Shown: positions 19,334 to 28,659 of the stretch, piece after piece
Position numbering within the stretch: the first letter of the stretch is position 1
How the letters are laid out: every line of letters begins with the position of its first letter
Origin: Flavobacteriaceae bacterium MAR_2009_75
GTDB taxonomy: Bacteria; Bacteroidota; Bacteroidia; Flavobacteriales; Flavobacteriaceae
Direction: 5' to 3'
NCBI GenBank assembly: GCA_002813285.1
Contig: PHTZ01000001.1
Span: 2,045,501 to 2,109,500, forward strand
DNA length: 64,000 nt
Notes under the pieces: model-generated
What the model was told of the DNA's origin: nothing
Database searches by the model: none
What the model saw: only the letters and a program-made list of their open reading frames with translations
Made by a program: the position numbers and the translations under genes

Positions 19334-19846
19334 ATGTTTTCAATAGCTATTTCTACCATTCTTAAGATAGCTCTCGCCGGGCTATTTATTTACGTCTACA
19401 TAATTGTGATCACCCGAATTGCCGGCAAAAGAACTTTTGCCAAAATGAGCAGTTTTGATTTTGCGGTTACCATTGCTATGGGTTCTATTCTCGCCGATGC
19501 CGTGAATAGCCCAACGAAAAATTTTATGTCCGCTATCATCTCTATAGCAGTTTTAGCCCTGTTGCAAGTGATTTTCGCAAAACTCCGATCTTCTTCCGAT
19601 TCTTTTGAAAATACCGTGAGCAATACCCCGATTTTGTTGATGCAAGACGGTCAAGTTTTTGAAGAGAACCTAAAAAAATGTTTGGTAAGCAAATCTGATT
19701 TGATGGCCAAGTTGCGAGAGGCCAATGTTCTACAGTTTTCAGAGGTTAAAGCGGTAGTATTCGAAACCACAGGCGACATTTCGGTACTTCACACTTCAGA
19801 AAACATCGTAATTGATGAAGAAATCATGAACGAGGTGAAAAGTTGA
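19334..19846 (+). CDS. DUF421 (YetF-like) membrane protein
   Basis: A 170-residue protein with two or three N-terminal membrane helices and a small cytoplasmic C-terminal domain. The family pattern is visible in YIVITRIAGKRTFAKMSSFD, FAVTIAMGSILADAV and TPILLMQDGQVFEENLKKC. The ATG at 19334 starts just before the first helix; a TTG-started frame upstream adds only a polar leader. The family's function is unknown in general. Confidence 0.85.
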   Translation: MFSIAISTILKIALAGLFIYVYIIVITRIAGKRTFAKMSSFDFAVTIAMGSILADAVNSPTKNFMSAIISIAVLALLQVIFAKLRSSSDSFENTVSNTPILLMQDGQVFEENLKKCLVSKSDLMAKLREANVLQFSEVKAVVFETTGDISVLHTSENIVIDEEIMNEVKS

Positions 19847-19867
19847 GTGCATCAACGTGCTACAAAA

Positions 19868-19900
19868 TAAAACCGCTCCTGTTCTATGAACAGGAGCGGT
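19868..19900 (-). terminator. Terminator downstream of the 302-residue lipoprotein gene
   Basis: A perfect 13-bp stem (ACCGCTCCTGTTC / GAACAGGAGCGGT) has a 3-nt loop. On the minus strand it is followed by TTTTATTTTG, so it mainly ends the minus-strand lipoprotein gene. The plus-strand side lacks a T run but the DUF421 gene ends just before it. Confidence 0.8.
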
Positions 19901-19932
19901 CTCTAACTAAATAACCAACCAAAAAAATCTTA

Positions 19933-20841
19933 TTATCTTTCTCTACTTCTTTCGACCTTCATTGTAGGGTTAGAAGTCTTTTCTCTCATTTTATCTATCG
20001 CACCTGAACCTGATTTCAAATACTGTCTATAACCCCTTCCACGAAATTTATAAACGGTTTGACTACTCGGGTGATAAAGTTCGATAGTACTGTCACTAAT
20101 AACGTACAATTCAAAGTAATCATTGCTCGACGAACGGTACGCCAGTGTTAAAGTTTTAAGCATTTCATCGTTAGGAATGTCATACACCTGATAATCACCT
20201 TCAAAATCCCATATGACTCGAGAAACTTGTGTTCCGGGTGCATCTATTGAAGAACGAAAATAGCCTGGTTGAAACTGTAAAAAATTCTCATTATCAAAAT
20301 CATTTAGAGCTCCGGTCTCACTAGTATATACTTTTTCCCAAGCATCGTATTCCTGCAGAAAATAGTTGATATTATCGTAAAATACATAGTCAAAGTCAAA
20401 ACTATTCAACTGATAGCCGTTCAAATAGTACGAGGTATCCGTTAGGTTATCATAAAGTTCTATAGTATTACGGTCAATTACAAAAAGGTCAAGAATATAC
20501 CGGCCATCGATATCATGGTCTACCTCAACAGCTCCTCTTAGAGCATCATAATAACCTACGTCGATACCAACGCCGTTACCGGTCTTACCAATACCCACAA
20601 TGTTATTATTAGCATAGAGCGCGCCATTAATAAAAGATACTGTAAATGCCCGTTGAAGAAACGGAACTTCACCAGAGCCTTTCGTAGCATTAATATCTAC
20701 ATACCAAAGATCGTACGAGTGTAAAACCTCATAGGTATTATGAACAGGCTCTTCGATATAGTCATCTTCAACAATGACCTCGGTATAGCATGAGGTCATT
20801 GAGAAACTTATGAATAGTGTAGCGAGTAGTTTTGTTTTCAT
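19933..20841 (-). CDS. Lipoprotein of unknown function
   Basis: A 302-residue exported protein. The start at 20841 gives MKTKLLATLFISFSMTSC with lipidation at Cys18. An acidic segment (EVIVEDDYIEEP) follows. The body is rich in aromatic and acidic residues. It seems to hold related stretches ending in a similar phrase: RNTIELYDNLTDTSYYLNGY and DSTIELYHPSSQTVYKFRGR. This suggests two copies of one beta-rich domain. I cannot assign a family. The C-terminus is basic (MKVERSRER). Confidence 0.75.
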   Translation of the reverse strand: MKTKLLATLFISFSMTSCYTEVIVEDDYIEEPVHNTYEVLHSYDLWYVDINATKGSGEVPFLQRAFTVSFINGALYANNNIVGIGKTGNGVGIDVGYYDALRGAVEVDHDIDGRYILDLFVIDRNTIELYDNLTDTSYYLNGYQLNSFDFDYVFYDNINYFLQEYDAWEKVYTSETGALNDFDNENFLQFQPGYFRSSIDAPGTQVSRVIWDFEGDYQVYDIPNDEMLKTLTLAYRSSSNDYFELYVISDSTIELYHPSSQTVYKFRGRGYRQYLKSGSGAIDKMREKTSNPTMKVERSRER

Positions 20842-20940
20842 AATATGGGCATTGAAATTCAAAATGTTAAAAACAATCACCGTGCCACTATTTTTAACTT
20901 TTTGATAATCAATGTTTAAGGTTTCGGATTTTAATTTCGT

Positions 20941-20948
20941 TAGTTTTG
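20941..20948 (+). promoter_or_regulatory. Candidate -7 promoter element (TAnnTTTG) of gpsA
   Basis: TAGTTTTG matches the Bacteroidota -7 consensus exactly and lies 40 bases before the gpsA ATG. I see no convincing -33 TTTG at the usual spacing. Confidence 0.4.
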
Positions 20949-20988
20949 CTTCGGAAGTATAAAGCCACATAAGAAAATTGAATGTTTT

Positions 20989-21990
20989 ATGAATAGACCA
21001 TTGAAGTTTGCAGTTCTCGGAGGAGGAAGTTGGGCGACCGCCATTGTTAAGATGCTCTGTGAAAATCAGGAAAAGGTAAATTGGTATATGCGCAATTCAG
21101 ATGCCATTGGTTTTATAAAAATTCAAAAGCACAACCCTAACTATTTGACCTCTGTCACTTTCGATAACTGCAAGTTAGAATTGACCGATAATATTAATGA
21201 AGTTATATCAACAGCAGACATTTTAATTTTTGCTATTCCTTCTGCCTTTCTCCATACTGAACTGCAAAAGCTGACTGCCTCAATAAAGAACAAAATCATA
21301 TTCTCCGCTATAAAAGGCATTGTGCCCGAAACCGGACTCATTGTAGGGGAGCATTTTCATGAAGAATATAATATTCCGTATAAAAATATTGGTGTGATTA
21401 CCGGGCCATGCCATGCAGAAGAAGTTGCTATGGAACGCTTATCATACCTCACCATAGCCTGTGCCGACTCTGAAAAAGCGCAATATGTGGCCAAAAACCT
21501 CAGTTGTGATTACATCAAGACCAAAGTAACGAAAGATATTATTGGCACCGAGTACGCCGCCATGCTCAAGAATATTTATGCCATTGCCGCAGGTATAGCC
21601 CATGGGTTGGGGTATGGTGATAACTTTCAAAGCGTTTTGATGAGCAATGCTATTCGCGAGATGAAACGCTTTACCAAACGCATACATAAAATTGATAGAA
21701 ACATCAATAATTCTGCTTATTTAGGTGATTTATTGGTAACAGGGTACTCTACATTTAGCCGTAACCGTATGTTCGGTAATATGATTGGAAAGGGTTATAC
21801 GGTGAAAAGCGCCCAGATGGAAATGAACATGGTCGCCGAAGGCTATTATGCCACTAAAAGCGCCCATGAAATCAAATCGAAATTCGAAAAAAAGGTAAAA
21901 ACGCCGATCATTAATGCGGTGTATAAGGTTTTATACGAAGGTAAAAATGCCAAAAGTGTCTTTTTAGAATTGACCGATAAGTTAGATTAA
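20989..21990 (+). CDS. gpsA: NAD(P)-dependent glycerol-3-phosphate dehydrogenase
   Basis: Interconverts dihydroxyacetone phosphate and sn-glycerol 3-phosphate, supplying phospholipid synthesis. The 333-residue protein has the N-terminal GGGSWATAIVKMLCEN nucleotide fold, FAIPSAFLHTEL, and the catalytic-lysine region IGTEYAAMLKNIYAIAAGIAHGLGYGDN. STFSRNRMFGNMIGKG near the C-terminus is also typical. glpD and glpK lie a few kilobases away, so three glycerol-3-phosphate genes are grouped here, although on opposite strands. Confidence 0.93.
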   Translation: MNRPLKFAVLGGGSWATAIVKMLCENQEKVNWYMRNSDAIGFIKIQKHNPNYLTSVTFDNCKLELTDNINEVISTADILIFAIPSAFLHTELQKLTASIKNKIIFSAIKGIVPETGLIVGEHFHEEYNIPYKNIGVITGPCHAEEVAMERLSYLTIACADSEKAQYVAKNLSCDYIKTKVTKDIIGTEYAAMLKNIYAIAAGIAHGLGYGDNFQSVLMSNAIREMKRFTKRIHKIDRNINNSAYLGDLLVTGYSTFSRNRMFGNMIGKGYTVKSAQMEMNMVAEGYYATKSAHEIKSKFEKKVKTPIINAVYKVLYEGKNAKSVFLELTDKLD

Positions 21991-22136
21991 AGAAATTAAT
22001 TGTTTTTAAAAAATCTTACTACAAAGTGTTCAAAAATTGTAAACATTATAGATTCAGGTTGTCGTTTACCAAGGATTAAAACTACGTTAACAATATATAA
22101 AAGAATTAAAGGTTTAAGTACAATAAAACTTTGAAC

Positions 22137-23639
22137 ATGGCTTTAAAACCCACTCTTGTACTTCTATTATTATCTGTAATCTATTTTTCTTCTTGTAGCA
22201 AATCTGAAGAATCTAGCGATACTCAAGTTACCCCTCCTGAAGTTAAAGAACCAGAAAGAACTGCAATTGTGAATCTCAATACAGAAATAGCTGACTCTTT
22301 AAATTTTGGTAATGTTGTAAAAAATTATTCTAAGACTATCGTATTTAATTTTAGTAATTCTGGTAACTCTGATTTAACCATCTCTAAACTAACTTTACCT
22401 GATACGTTTAACACAGACTTTACCTCCGCAATTCTTAAACCAAATGATAGCACAACAATATCGGTCAATTTCAACCCATTGGAAATAGCAGAATACAATG
22501 GTTTTTTAGAAATAGAATCTGATGCAACCAATGTAGTAGGCCCTATAGCTATAACCGGAAAAGGAGTTAGTGACGTTTACGATGGTTCAATAAGTCTATT
22601 AAATCAAAGTGAAGTTGACGAGTTTTCAGCTTCTGGTTATACTAAAATCACGGGTGTACTATTTATTGGTAATTTGGTTGGCAATTCTTCATCGATATCC
22701 AGCTTGGAGAAACTAAGTATACTAACAGAAATTGGTTCCTTAGATGTGGCAAATACAACCCAATTGACAAACCTTAGCGGACTAGAAGACATTATAATTA
22801 ACCAAAGTATTTCTATAGGAAGAAATTCAAAACTTGAAAATTTAAATGCATTAAGCCATCTAACGAGAGTCGAGAATTTTGTCAATATTTTCGGTAATCC
22901 TCTTTTAAACGATTTGAACGGGCTATCTAATATCACCGAAATTGGAAATGATTTATGGATTAGAGAAAACAATTCGTTAACGTCTTTAGAAGCTTTTTCA
23001 AAACTAACGTTAGTATTTGATAGTTTTAGATTGGTTAACAATATTGCCATTGAATCACTTGACGGGTTAGAAAACCTTAGGACTCAAAAAGGAAGTTTTA
23101 CCGTCATGAACAATCAAAAATTATATAATTATTGCGCAATTAAAAATTTACTTTCCAGTGAAACTTTTACAGGTTCGTTTTCATCTACCCGATGGAATCG
23201 TTATAACCCAACCCGCTCTTTAATTCTAGGTCAAGATTGCTCAAAAGAAATACCGCTGGATACTTACCATGGTAGTCTAAATCTGGAAAGCGATAACGGT
23301 ATTGAACAATTTGCCTCAAAAGGCTACACTAAATTTGATGGCACCCTATCAATAAATGGTAGTCGCGATTTAGGTCAAATAACCACACTTGAACCATTAT
23401 CAAATTTGGTGAGTATCAGCCAAGAATTAACAATATATGATACCGATTTAACAAGTTTAAATGGCCTTGAGAAGATAACTTTACTTAAAAATTTTACAGC
23501 TCGGAATAATGAAACTTTGGTAGATTATTGTGCTATTAGCACGTTAGCACAAAATGAAGGAATTACATTTTATATATCAGAAAATAATATTTTTAATCCC
23601 ACAATTGATAATCTTAAAGATGGCAATTGTGCCCAATAA
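22137..23639 (+). CDS. Surface lipoprotein with ASH-like Ig domain and receptor-L-type repeats
   Basis: A 500-residue lipoprotein. The ATG at 22137 gives a signal peptide ending YFSSC. After a short linker comes a beta-sandwich (about 45-140) of the ASH/choice-of-anchor type (LNFGNVVKNYSKTIVFNFSN, ILKPNDSTTISVNFNP, ITGKG). Two blocks of leucine-rich, receptor-L-like repeats follow (about 145-370 and 378-500). Each opens with a similar phrase (YDGSISLLNQSEVDEFSASG and YHGSLNLESDNGIEQFASKG) and closes with a YCAI segment and a Cys (GQDC, GNCA). The tandem structure suggests a binding or adhesive role at the cell surface. The ligand is unknown. Confidence 0.8.
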   Translation: MALKPTLVLLLLSVIYFSSCSKSEESSDTQVTPPEVKEPERTAIVNLNTEIADSLNFGNVVKNYSKTIVFNFSNSGNSDLTISKLTLPDTFNTDFTSAILKPNDSTTISVNFNPLEIAEYNGFLEIESDATNVVGPIAITGKGVSDVYDGSISLLNQSEVDEFSASGYTKITGVLFIGNLVGNSSSISSLEKLSILTEIGSLDVANTTQLTNLSGLEDIIINQSISIGRNSKLENLNALSHLTRVENFVNIFGNPLLNDLNGLSNITEIGNDLWIRENNSLTSLEAFSKLTLVFDSFRLVNNIAIESLDGLENLRTQKGSFTVMNNQKLYNYCAIKNLLSSETFTGSFSSTRWNRYNPTRSLILGQDCSKEIPLDTYHGSLNLESDNGIEQFASKGYTKFDGTLSINGSRDLGQITTLEPLSNLVSISQELTIYDTDLTSLNGLEKITLLKNFTARNNETLVDYCAISTLAQNEGITFYISENNIFNPTIDNLKDGNCAQ

Positions 23640-23661
23640 TTAAAGTTTCCAGTATCTATAT

Positions 23662-23711
23662 TATCCCGTTTTGTGTAAATTTAATTTTTTTACAAAACGG
23701 GATATTTATTT
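23662..23711 (+). terminator. Terminator after the receptor-L lipoprotein gene
   Basis: A 13-bp stem TATCCCGTTTTGT / ACAAAACGGGATA is separated by a 17-nt AT-rich loop and followed by a T-rich run. On the other strand it lies directly after the stop codon of the glpD remnant. Confidence 0.8.
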
Positions 23712-23801
23712 TCTTTCCAGCGAAAAGTTAGAATGCTCGTCCAATTCTTCCTCTAAAGTGTCTCTCCAAGCTGAAATCGGAGCCTCATCGACTTTAAATT
23801 T
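23706..23801 (-). pseudogene. Remnant of a second glpD 3' end (last 32 codons including stop)
   Basis: The minus strand reads KFKVDEAPISAWRDTLEEEL followed by DEHSNFSLERK and a TAA stop. The intact glpD ends ISAWREILNAELDEHSNFSL, then DRA. Counting from ISAW, 17 of 23 residues agree. Upstream of about 23801 the similarity stops and no start codon or further GlpD sequence is present, so this is a truncated copy. It lies in the leader of the hydrolase gene. The codon differences indicate a diverged copy rather than a fresh duplication. Confidence 0.85.
23722..23748. repeat. 27-bp exact direct repeat, copy 1 (in the glpD remnant)
   Basis: These 27 bases are identical to 25287-25313, inside the intact glpD 3' end. 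The repeat starts are 1565 bases apart and enclose the alpha/beta-hydrolase gene. Confidence 0.9.
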
Positions 23802-23889
23802 TGAATAAGAAGAAAGATTTTATAGCATTGTTCGAGGGGTCATATTGAAGAAACTTTCACTATCTTTCAGTAAATCAACACCTTCACTT

Positions 23890-25296
23890 ATGCGCCTGTG
23901 GTCAATTATTTTTATTGTCATAGCTTTTTACGCTTGCAATCGAGAACCCGAATATAAAACCATCGATGGCATTCTCGAAGTACCTGAAAATAGAAATGAC
24001 CCCGATTCTCGCACCCTCAAATTAGTCTACAAGGTTTTAAAGGCCAAAAAAGCCGATTCGTTAAAGGCCCCTATTGTTTATCTAATGGGTGGACCTGGAG
24101 GTGCTACTTTGATTATGGAGGACTACTGGAAAAATCATCCCCTTCGTAATGATAGGGATATTGTATTGATGGATCAACGCGGAACTGGTAAGTCTGAAGC
24201 AAACTGCGTTGATTTAGGTGATGCAATATTCACCATTATGCGACAAGATCTTGACATATACAATGATTATAAGGCTATGGCCACCATAATGGCCGAATGC
24301 AAGGAAACTATGAAAAAAGGTGCTGTTGACCTTGCCGGTTATAACAGCCGAGAAAATGCGGCCGATTTTGAGGATCTGCGCAAAGCCTTGGGCTATAAAA
24401 AATGGAATCTTTTTGGAGCTTCCTATGGTTCGAGGCTAGGGCTGACCATCATGCGTGATTTTCCGAAGGGTGTTCGTAGTGCGGTACTTGTCGGAATTTT
24501 GGCCCCTGAATCTGACATATTCGGACATCGAATTAGAAACATTGAAAATTCGCTTTTTGCTTCACTTCGAGGTTGCGAGGAAAATGAAGGCTGTAACAAC
24601 CGATATCCTAATCTCAAAGAGCGCTTATTACAATCGTTAAAGAAATTACAAAAAAACCCTATGCGCTTTGACTATAAAAAGAAACCATATGCATTTAATT
24701 TACAAGATGCATTTGCACTATTGAACTTTTTACTTTATGATAATAAAACTATAGGTAATTTACCCTTTTTCCTTGAAGCATTGGAAAATAGAAAAGCCGA
24801 GCCCATTATTGACACTTTACAAGATTTCGAGTCTTTTTATAACCTCTTAAATATTCCCATGCTCTATTCGGTCACGGCTTATGAAGAACTTCCGTTCTAT
24901 AATGTAACAGATACAAATAAGGCCATACAACAATCTGAAATCGGGTTTGCATTTACTTCTTATGACTTGGCCGCCAAGTTGCTGGCCAGTTGGCATCCCC
25001 ATAGGGCCACAGATTTTGAGAACCAACCTGTGGCATCAGATATTCCTACCTTAATGGTGTCGGGCAGTTTAGACCCTGCCACCCCGCCAAGCGATGCCAA
25101 TGGAGCTTTAAAGCACTTGAAAAATGGGTACAATGTTGTTTTTCCTGATGAAAGTCATGGTCTTTTCAATCCATGTTTATTTCAAATTGCAGAATACTTC
25201 ATCAACAACCCCTTAAAAAAACCAAATTCAGAGTGTAGTGAAACAAGAAACCCTATTGAGTGGAACCTGACTACGCTCGATCCAGAGAAAAGTTAG
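23890..25296 (+). CDS. Lipoprotein alpha/beta-hydrolase, proline iminopeptidase/TAP-like type
   Basis: A 468-residue secreted hydrolase. The ATG at 23890 gives MRLWSIIFIVIAFYAC with lipidation at Cys16; a TTG 45 bases upstream would give a longer N-terminus without a better signal. Motifs are YLMGGPGGATL (oxyanion), LMDQRGTGKS, nucleophile elbow FGASYGSRLG (Ser178), acid SGSLDPATPPSD and DESHGLF (His). The layout is that of tripeptidyl/prolyl aminopeptidases with a TAP-like C-terminus, so it probably cleaves peptides in the periplasm. Its last 26 bases overlap the converging glpD and its stop codon lies in the 27-bp repeat. Confidence 0.87.
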   Translation: MRLWSIIFIVIAFYACNREPEYKTIDGILEVPENRNDPDSRTLKLVYKVLKAKKADSLKAPIVYLMGGPGGATLIMEDYWKNHPLRNDRDIVLMDQRGTGKSEANCVDLGDAIFTIMRQDLDIYNDYKAMATIMAECKETMKKGAVDLAGYNSRENAADFEDLRKALGYKKWNLFGASYGSRLGLTIMRDFPKGVRSAVLVGILAPESDIFGHRIRNIENSLFASLRGCEENEGCNNRYPNLKERLLQSLKKLQKNPMRFDYKKKPYAFNLQDAFALLNFLLYDNKTIGNLPFFLEALENRKAEPIIDTLQDFESFYNLLNIPMLYSVTAYEELPFYNVTDTNKAIQQSEIGFAFTSYDLAAKLLASWHPHRATDFENQPVASDIPTLMVSGSLDPATPPSDANGALKHLKNGYNVVFPDESHGLFNPCLFQIAEYFINNPLKKPNSECSETRNPIEWNLTTLDPEKS

Positions 25297-26941
25297 AATG
25301 CTCGTCCAATTCTGCATTTAAAATTTCTCTCCAAGCCGAAATTTGCGTATCATCACTCTTATATATGGCCTTGAACTCTTCCAATATTGGCTCCATCAAT
25401 GTGCGTACACTGTCAATATTAAAATATAACCTACCCGTTCTACGAATGAAGAAATCCATCGGGTTTATGACCATCTCGTAGTCAATACCAAAATGCAACT
25501 CCGCTTTAGCTAAACGAACATACTTGTCAGCATCTTTAAGCTTATTATAACTTTCGAGTATTTTATCGGTCTGCTTGCCATAATTCGTTACTAGAAACCA
25601 AGCATCGTACTCACTGAAACCATCGTCTTTTAACCTAGTGTATATTTGAGCAATATATTTTTGAACATGCTTAAACTTCTTAAAATCGACATTACCACAA
25701 AGTGCGATTTTCTCTGTGTAGCACTCTTTCAATTCTACTTCATGATCTTCTTCCATCTTTTTGGCAATTCTGTTTACCACACGCTCTGCCATTTTACGAT
25801 AACCCGTAAGTTTTCCTCCCGCTATACTGATTAAACCCGTCTCAGAGGTAAAAATTTCATCTTTACGCGATAATTCTGAAGCCGACTTTCCTTCTTCATG
25901 AATCAGAGGTCGAAGACCGGCCCATGAAGAAATTATATCGTGCATCTCTAAATTGATTTTAGGAAACATATTATTTACCGCGGATATCAGATAAATAGCA
26001 TCAGCCAAATCAGTGCGAACATTATCTTTGTCTTTATTGAAATTGGTATCAGTGGTACCCACATAGGTTACCTTTCCTCTGGGAATAGCGAACATCATTC
26101 GTCCATCGGGTATATCAAAATATACCGATTGTTTTACCGGTAATTTCTTCTTCGGAAATACCAAATGCACCCCTTTGGTCAAGTGTAATTGTTTGCCTTT
26201 TTTCGAATTGTTCTTGCTGCGCAACTCATCGACCCATGGCCCGGCAGCACTAATAACATACTTTGATTTAATTTCAAAAATCTCATCAGTGGTACCATCT
26301 TTAACTTTGACACCTGCGACCTTGTTATCGGTGTCATAAATAAAATCTTCTACAGAAGCATAATTGAGTGCATTGGCACCAAAAACCAGACTTGTTTTAA
26401 TGTTCTCGATGGTCAATCTGGCATCATCTGTGCGATACTCGGCATAGTAACCTGCGCCCTTCAATATTTTCTTCGGAAGCAGGGGTTCAAGTTTTAAGGC
26501 CTCTTTCTTCTCTAGCATCTTTCTTTTGTCGTCACCGGAGACCTGGGCGAGTATATCGTATACCTTAAGCCCTATGGATGTCAGCCATTTGCCATAAGAA
26601 CCGTTCTCTATTAATGGAAGCAACATTTTTTCGGGTATGACCAAATGCGGAGCCAATTTATGAACGATCGCACGTTCAGAACCCACCTCTTTGACCAGCC
26701 AAAAATCGAACTGCTTCAAATAACGCAGACCACCATGTATCAACTTTGTTGACTTACTACTAGTGCCCGAAGCAAAATCTCCCTTTTCGACCAAAGCTAC
26801 TTTGAGCCCGCGTGAAGCCGCATCAAGCGCAATACCGCCACCAGTGATACCGCCACCGATTACCACCAAATCGTAGGCTTCAGAGGACATTTTTTTTATG
26901 GTCTTTGACCTATTTAGATTTGAGAATTTTATATTTTTCAT
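25271..26941 (-). CDS. glpD: Glycerol-3-phosphate dehydrogenase, FAD-dependent
   Basis: A 556-residue membrane-associated flavoenzyme that oxidises glycerol 3-phosphate to dihydroxyacetone phosphate and feeds electrons to quinone. Seen are the FAD-binding VVIGGGITGGGIALDAASRG, GTSSKSTKLIHGGLRYLKQF, GGGYYAEYRTDDAR-like GAGYYAEYRTDDARLT, GTTDTNFNKD and ISSWAGLRPLIHEEGK. The start at 26941 keeps the FSNLNRSKTI leader that matches the N-terminus of Bacillus GlpD; an ATG at 26890 is the alternative. It begins 15 bases after the glpK stop codon, so the two form an operon. Its 3' end is duplicated at 23706-23801. Confidence 0.95.
   Translation of the reverse strand: MKNIKFSNLNRSKTIKKMSSEAYDLVVIGGGITGGGIALDAASRGLKVALVEKGDFASGTSSKSTKLIHGGLRYLKQFDFWLVKEVGSERAIVHKLAPHLVIPEKMLLPLIENGSYGKWLTSIGLKVYDILAQVSGDDKRKMLEKKEALKLEPLLPKKILKGAGYYAEYRTDDARLTIENIKTSLVFGANALNYASVEDFIYDTDNKVAGVKVKDGTTDEIFEIKSKYVISAAGPWVDELRSKNNSKKGKQLHLTKGVHLVFPKKKLPVKQSVYFDIPDGRMMFAIPRGKVTYVGTTDTNFNKDKDNVRTDLADAIYLISAVNNMFPKINLEMHDIISSWAGLRPLIHEEGKSASELSRKDEIFTSETGLISIAGGKLTGYRKMAERVVNRIAKKMEEDHEVELKECYTEKIALCGNVDFKKFKHVQKYIAQIYTRLKDDGFSEYDAWFLVTNYGKQTDKILESYNKLKDADKYVRLAKAELHFGIDYEMVINPMDFFIRRTGRLYFNIDSVRTLMEPILEEFKAIYKSDDTQISAWREILNAELDEHSNFSLDRA
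25287..25313. repeat. 27-bp exact direct repeat, copy 2 (in the intact glpD 3' end)
   Basis: Identical to 23722-23748. It encodes the ELDEHSNFS part of the GlpD C-terminus on the minus strand. On the plus strand it contains the stop codon of the hydrolase gene. Confidence 0.9.
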
Positions 26942-26955
26942 GAATTTTGTGCTAA

Positions 26956-28437
26956 CTATTGTTCTTCCCAGCCTTTTGTACGCTCTATGGCCTTTTGCCA
27001 TTTCTTATATAAACGCTTGCGTTTAACGCGGTCAAAATTAGGCTTAAAAATTCGATTCATCGGACGGTTTTGATCAACATCTTCCTGTTTCCAAAGCCCT
27101 ACTTGAATACCGGCCAAAAAAGCCGCACCCATGGCCGTAGATTCAATTACTTCTGGTCTGTGCACCTCAGAATCAAGAATATCGGCCTGAAATTGCATCA
27201 AATAGTTGTTGGCACATGCCCCACCGTCTACGCGTAGGTTTTTTAACTGAATACCCGAATCGTCTTCCATAGCCTTCAGAATATCTTTTGTTTGGTAGGC
27301 CAATGCTTCTAAAGTTGCTTTCGCAAGATGTGCCTTGCCCGTATCACGGGTAAGTCCGAAAACGGCACCTCTCGCGTACATATCCCAGTATGGGGCACCG
27401 AGCCCTGCAAATGCAGGAACGATATAAACCGGGTTTTCATCTTCTATAGATTCTGCCAAAGCCTCCGTTTCTTTGGCGTCGTCGATTAGTTCCAGACCGT
27501 CACGAAGCCATTGAATCGCCGCACCTGCAATAAAAATACTGCCTTCCAAAGCATAATTGACCTTACCATCAAGGCCGTAAGCAATGGTCGTTAGCAAGCC
27601 ATTCTTTGATATTTGAGGTTCTGTACCCGTGTTCATTAGCATAAAACACCCGGTACCGTACGTGTTTTTGGCAGTCCCCTTTTTAAAACAAGCCTGCCCG
27701 AAAAGCGCTGCTTGCTGATCCCCGGCGATACCCGCAATAGGTATTTTTGTTCCATTAAGTTCGTAATCTCCAAAATGATGAGCGGAAGGTTTTACTTCGG
27801 GTAGCATCAATTTTGGTATACCCAAAGCTTTCAAGAGTTTATCGTCCCATTTAAGATTAACGATATCGTAAATCATCGTTCTAGAGGCATTAGTATAATC
27901 GGTCACGTGATTTTTTTTGTTGGTCATATTCCATACCAACCAGGAATCTATTGTACCCATCAACAAATCTCCATTCTCAGCTTTTTCTTTCGCACCTTCA
28001 ACATTATCGAGTATCCATTTTACCTTGGTTCCAGAAAAATAGGAGTCAATAACAAGTCCTGTTGTTTTTCTAACATGCTCTGTTAGTCCCACATTTTTAA
28101 GGTGTTCACAAATATCGGCAGTGCGCTTGTCTTGCCAAACGATGGCGTTGTATACGGGCTCACCCGTAATCTTATCCCAGACCAAAGTAGTTTCCCTTTG
28201 GTTAGTGATTCCAATCGCAGAAATGTCAGCAGTATCGACTTCTTCTTTCTCGACAAGTTCTTTTAAAACGCTCATCTGACTTTCTAAAATCTCGATAGGG
28301 TCGTGCTCTACCCAACCTGATTTTGGGAAAATTTGTTTAAATTCTTTCTGAACCATGCCTTTGATTTGGCCTGTTTCATCTACAAGTAAGGCTCGAGAAC
28401 TGGTCGTACCTTGGTCTAGAGAAATAACGTATTTCAT
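26956..28437 (-). CDS. glpK: Glycerol kinase
   Basis: Phosphorylates glycerol to glycerol 3-phosphate in the cytoplasm; glpD then oxidises the product. The 493-residue FGGY-family protein has [30 protein letters not shown], the AIVWQDKRT motif, [16 protein letters not shown] and the C-terminal [20 protein letters not shown]. The length is the usual one for the family. It is the first gene of the glpK-glpD operon. No glycerol facilitator gene is adjacent. Confidence 0.96.
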   Translation of the reverse strand: MKYVISLDQGTTSSRALLVDETGQIKGMVQKEFKQIFPKSGWVEHDPIEILESQMSVLKELVEKEEVDTADISAIGITNQRETTLVWDKITGEPVYNAIVWQDKRTADICEHLKNVGLTEHVRKTTGLVIDSYFSGTKVKWILDNVEGAKEKAENGDLLMGTIDSWLVWNMTNKKNHVTDYTNASRTMIYDIVNLKWDDKLLKALGIPKLMLPEVKPSAHHFGDYELNGTKIPIAGIAGDQQAALFGQACFKKGTAKNTYGTGCFMLMNTGTEPQISKNGLLTTIAYGLDGKVNYALEGSIFIAGAAIQWLRDGLELIDDAKETEALAESIEDENPVYIVPAFAGLGAPYWDMYARGAVFGLTRDTGKAHLAKATLEALAYQTKDILKAMEDDSGIQLKNLRVDGGACANNYLMQFQADILDSEVHRPEVIESTAMGAAFLAGIQVGLWKQEDVDQNRPMNRIFKPNFDRVKRKRLYKKWQKAIERTKGWEEQ

Positions 28438-28659
28438 AGTAATGTTTAAGTTGAATAGAAAAAGGTCGAAAATTCGCAGAAAGAAATCTTACGTTACGAT
28501 GAACAATTACAAAAGACTTACGAATGTGACGGCGAAGTTTTGACCATTGCTAAATATAGAACTTAAAGTATCCATTTCAAAGCATGAAAAATAGAGGGTA
28601 ATCTCGCCCGTTTAGCTCAGGAAAGAAAAATTAAGCAAATTCTGAGATAGGCTCACAAC

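Noticed and set aside
23722-25313. Insertion sequence or transposon around the hydrolase gene
   Set aside because: The flanking repeats are direct and are parts of glpD. There is no transposase, no terminal inverted repeat and no short target duplication.
28605-28621. tRNA-like 5' end (GCCCGTTTAGCTCAG) between the glpK start and the ABM gene
   Set aside because: The D-stem, anticodon and T-arm cannot be completed downstream; only about 15 bases resemble a tRNA, so it is probably chance.
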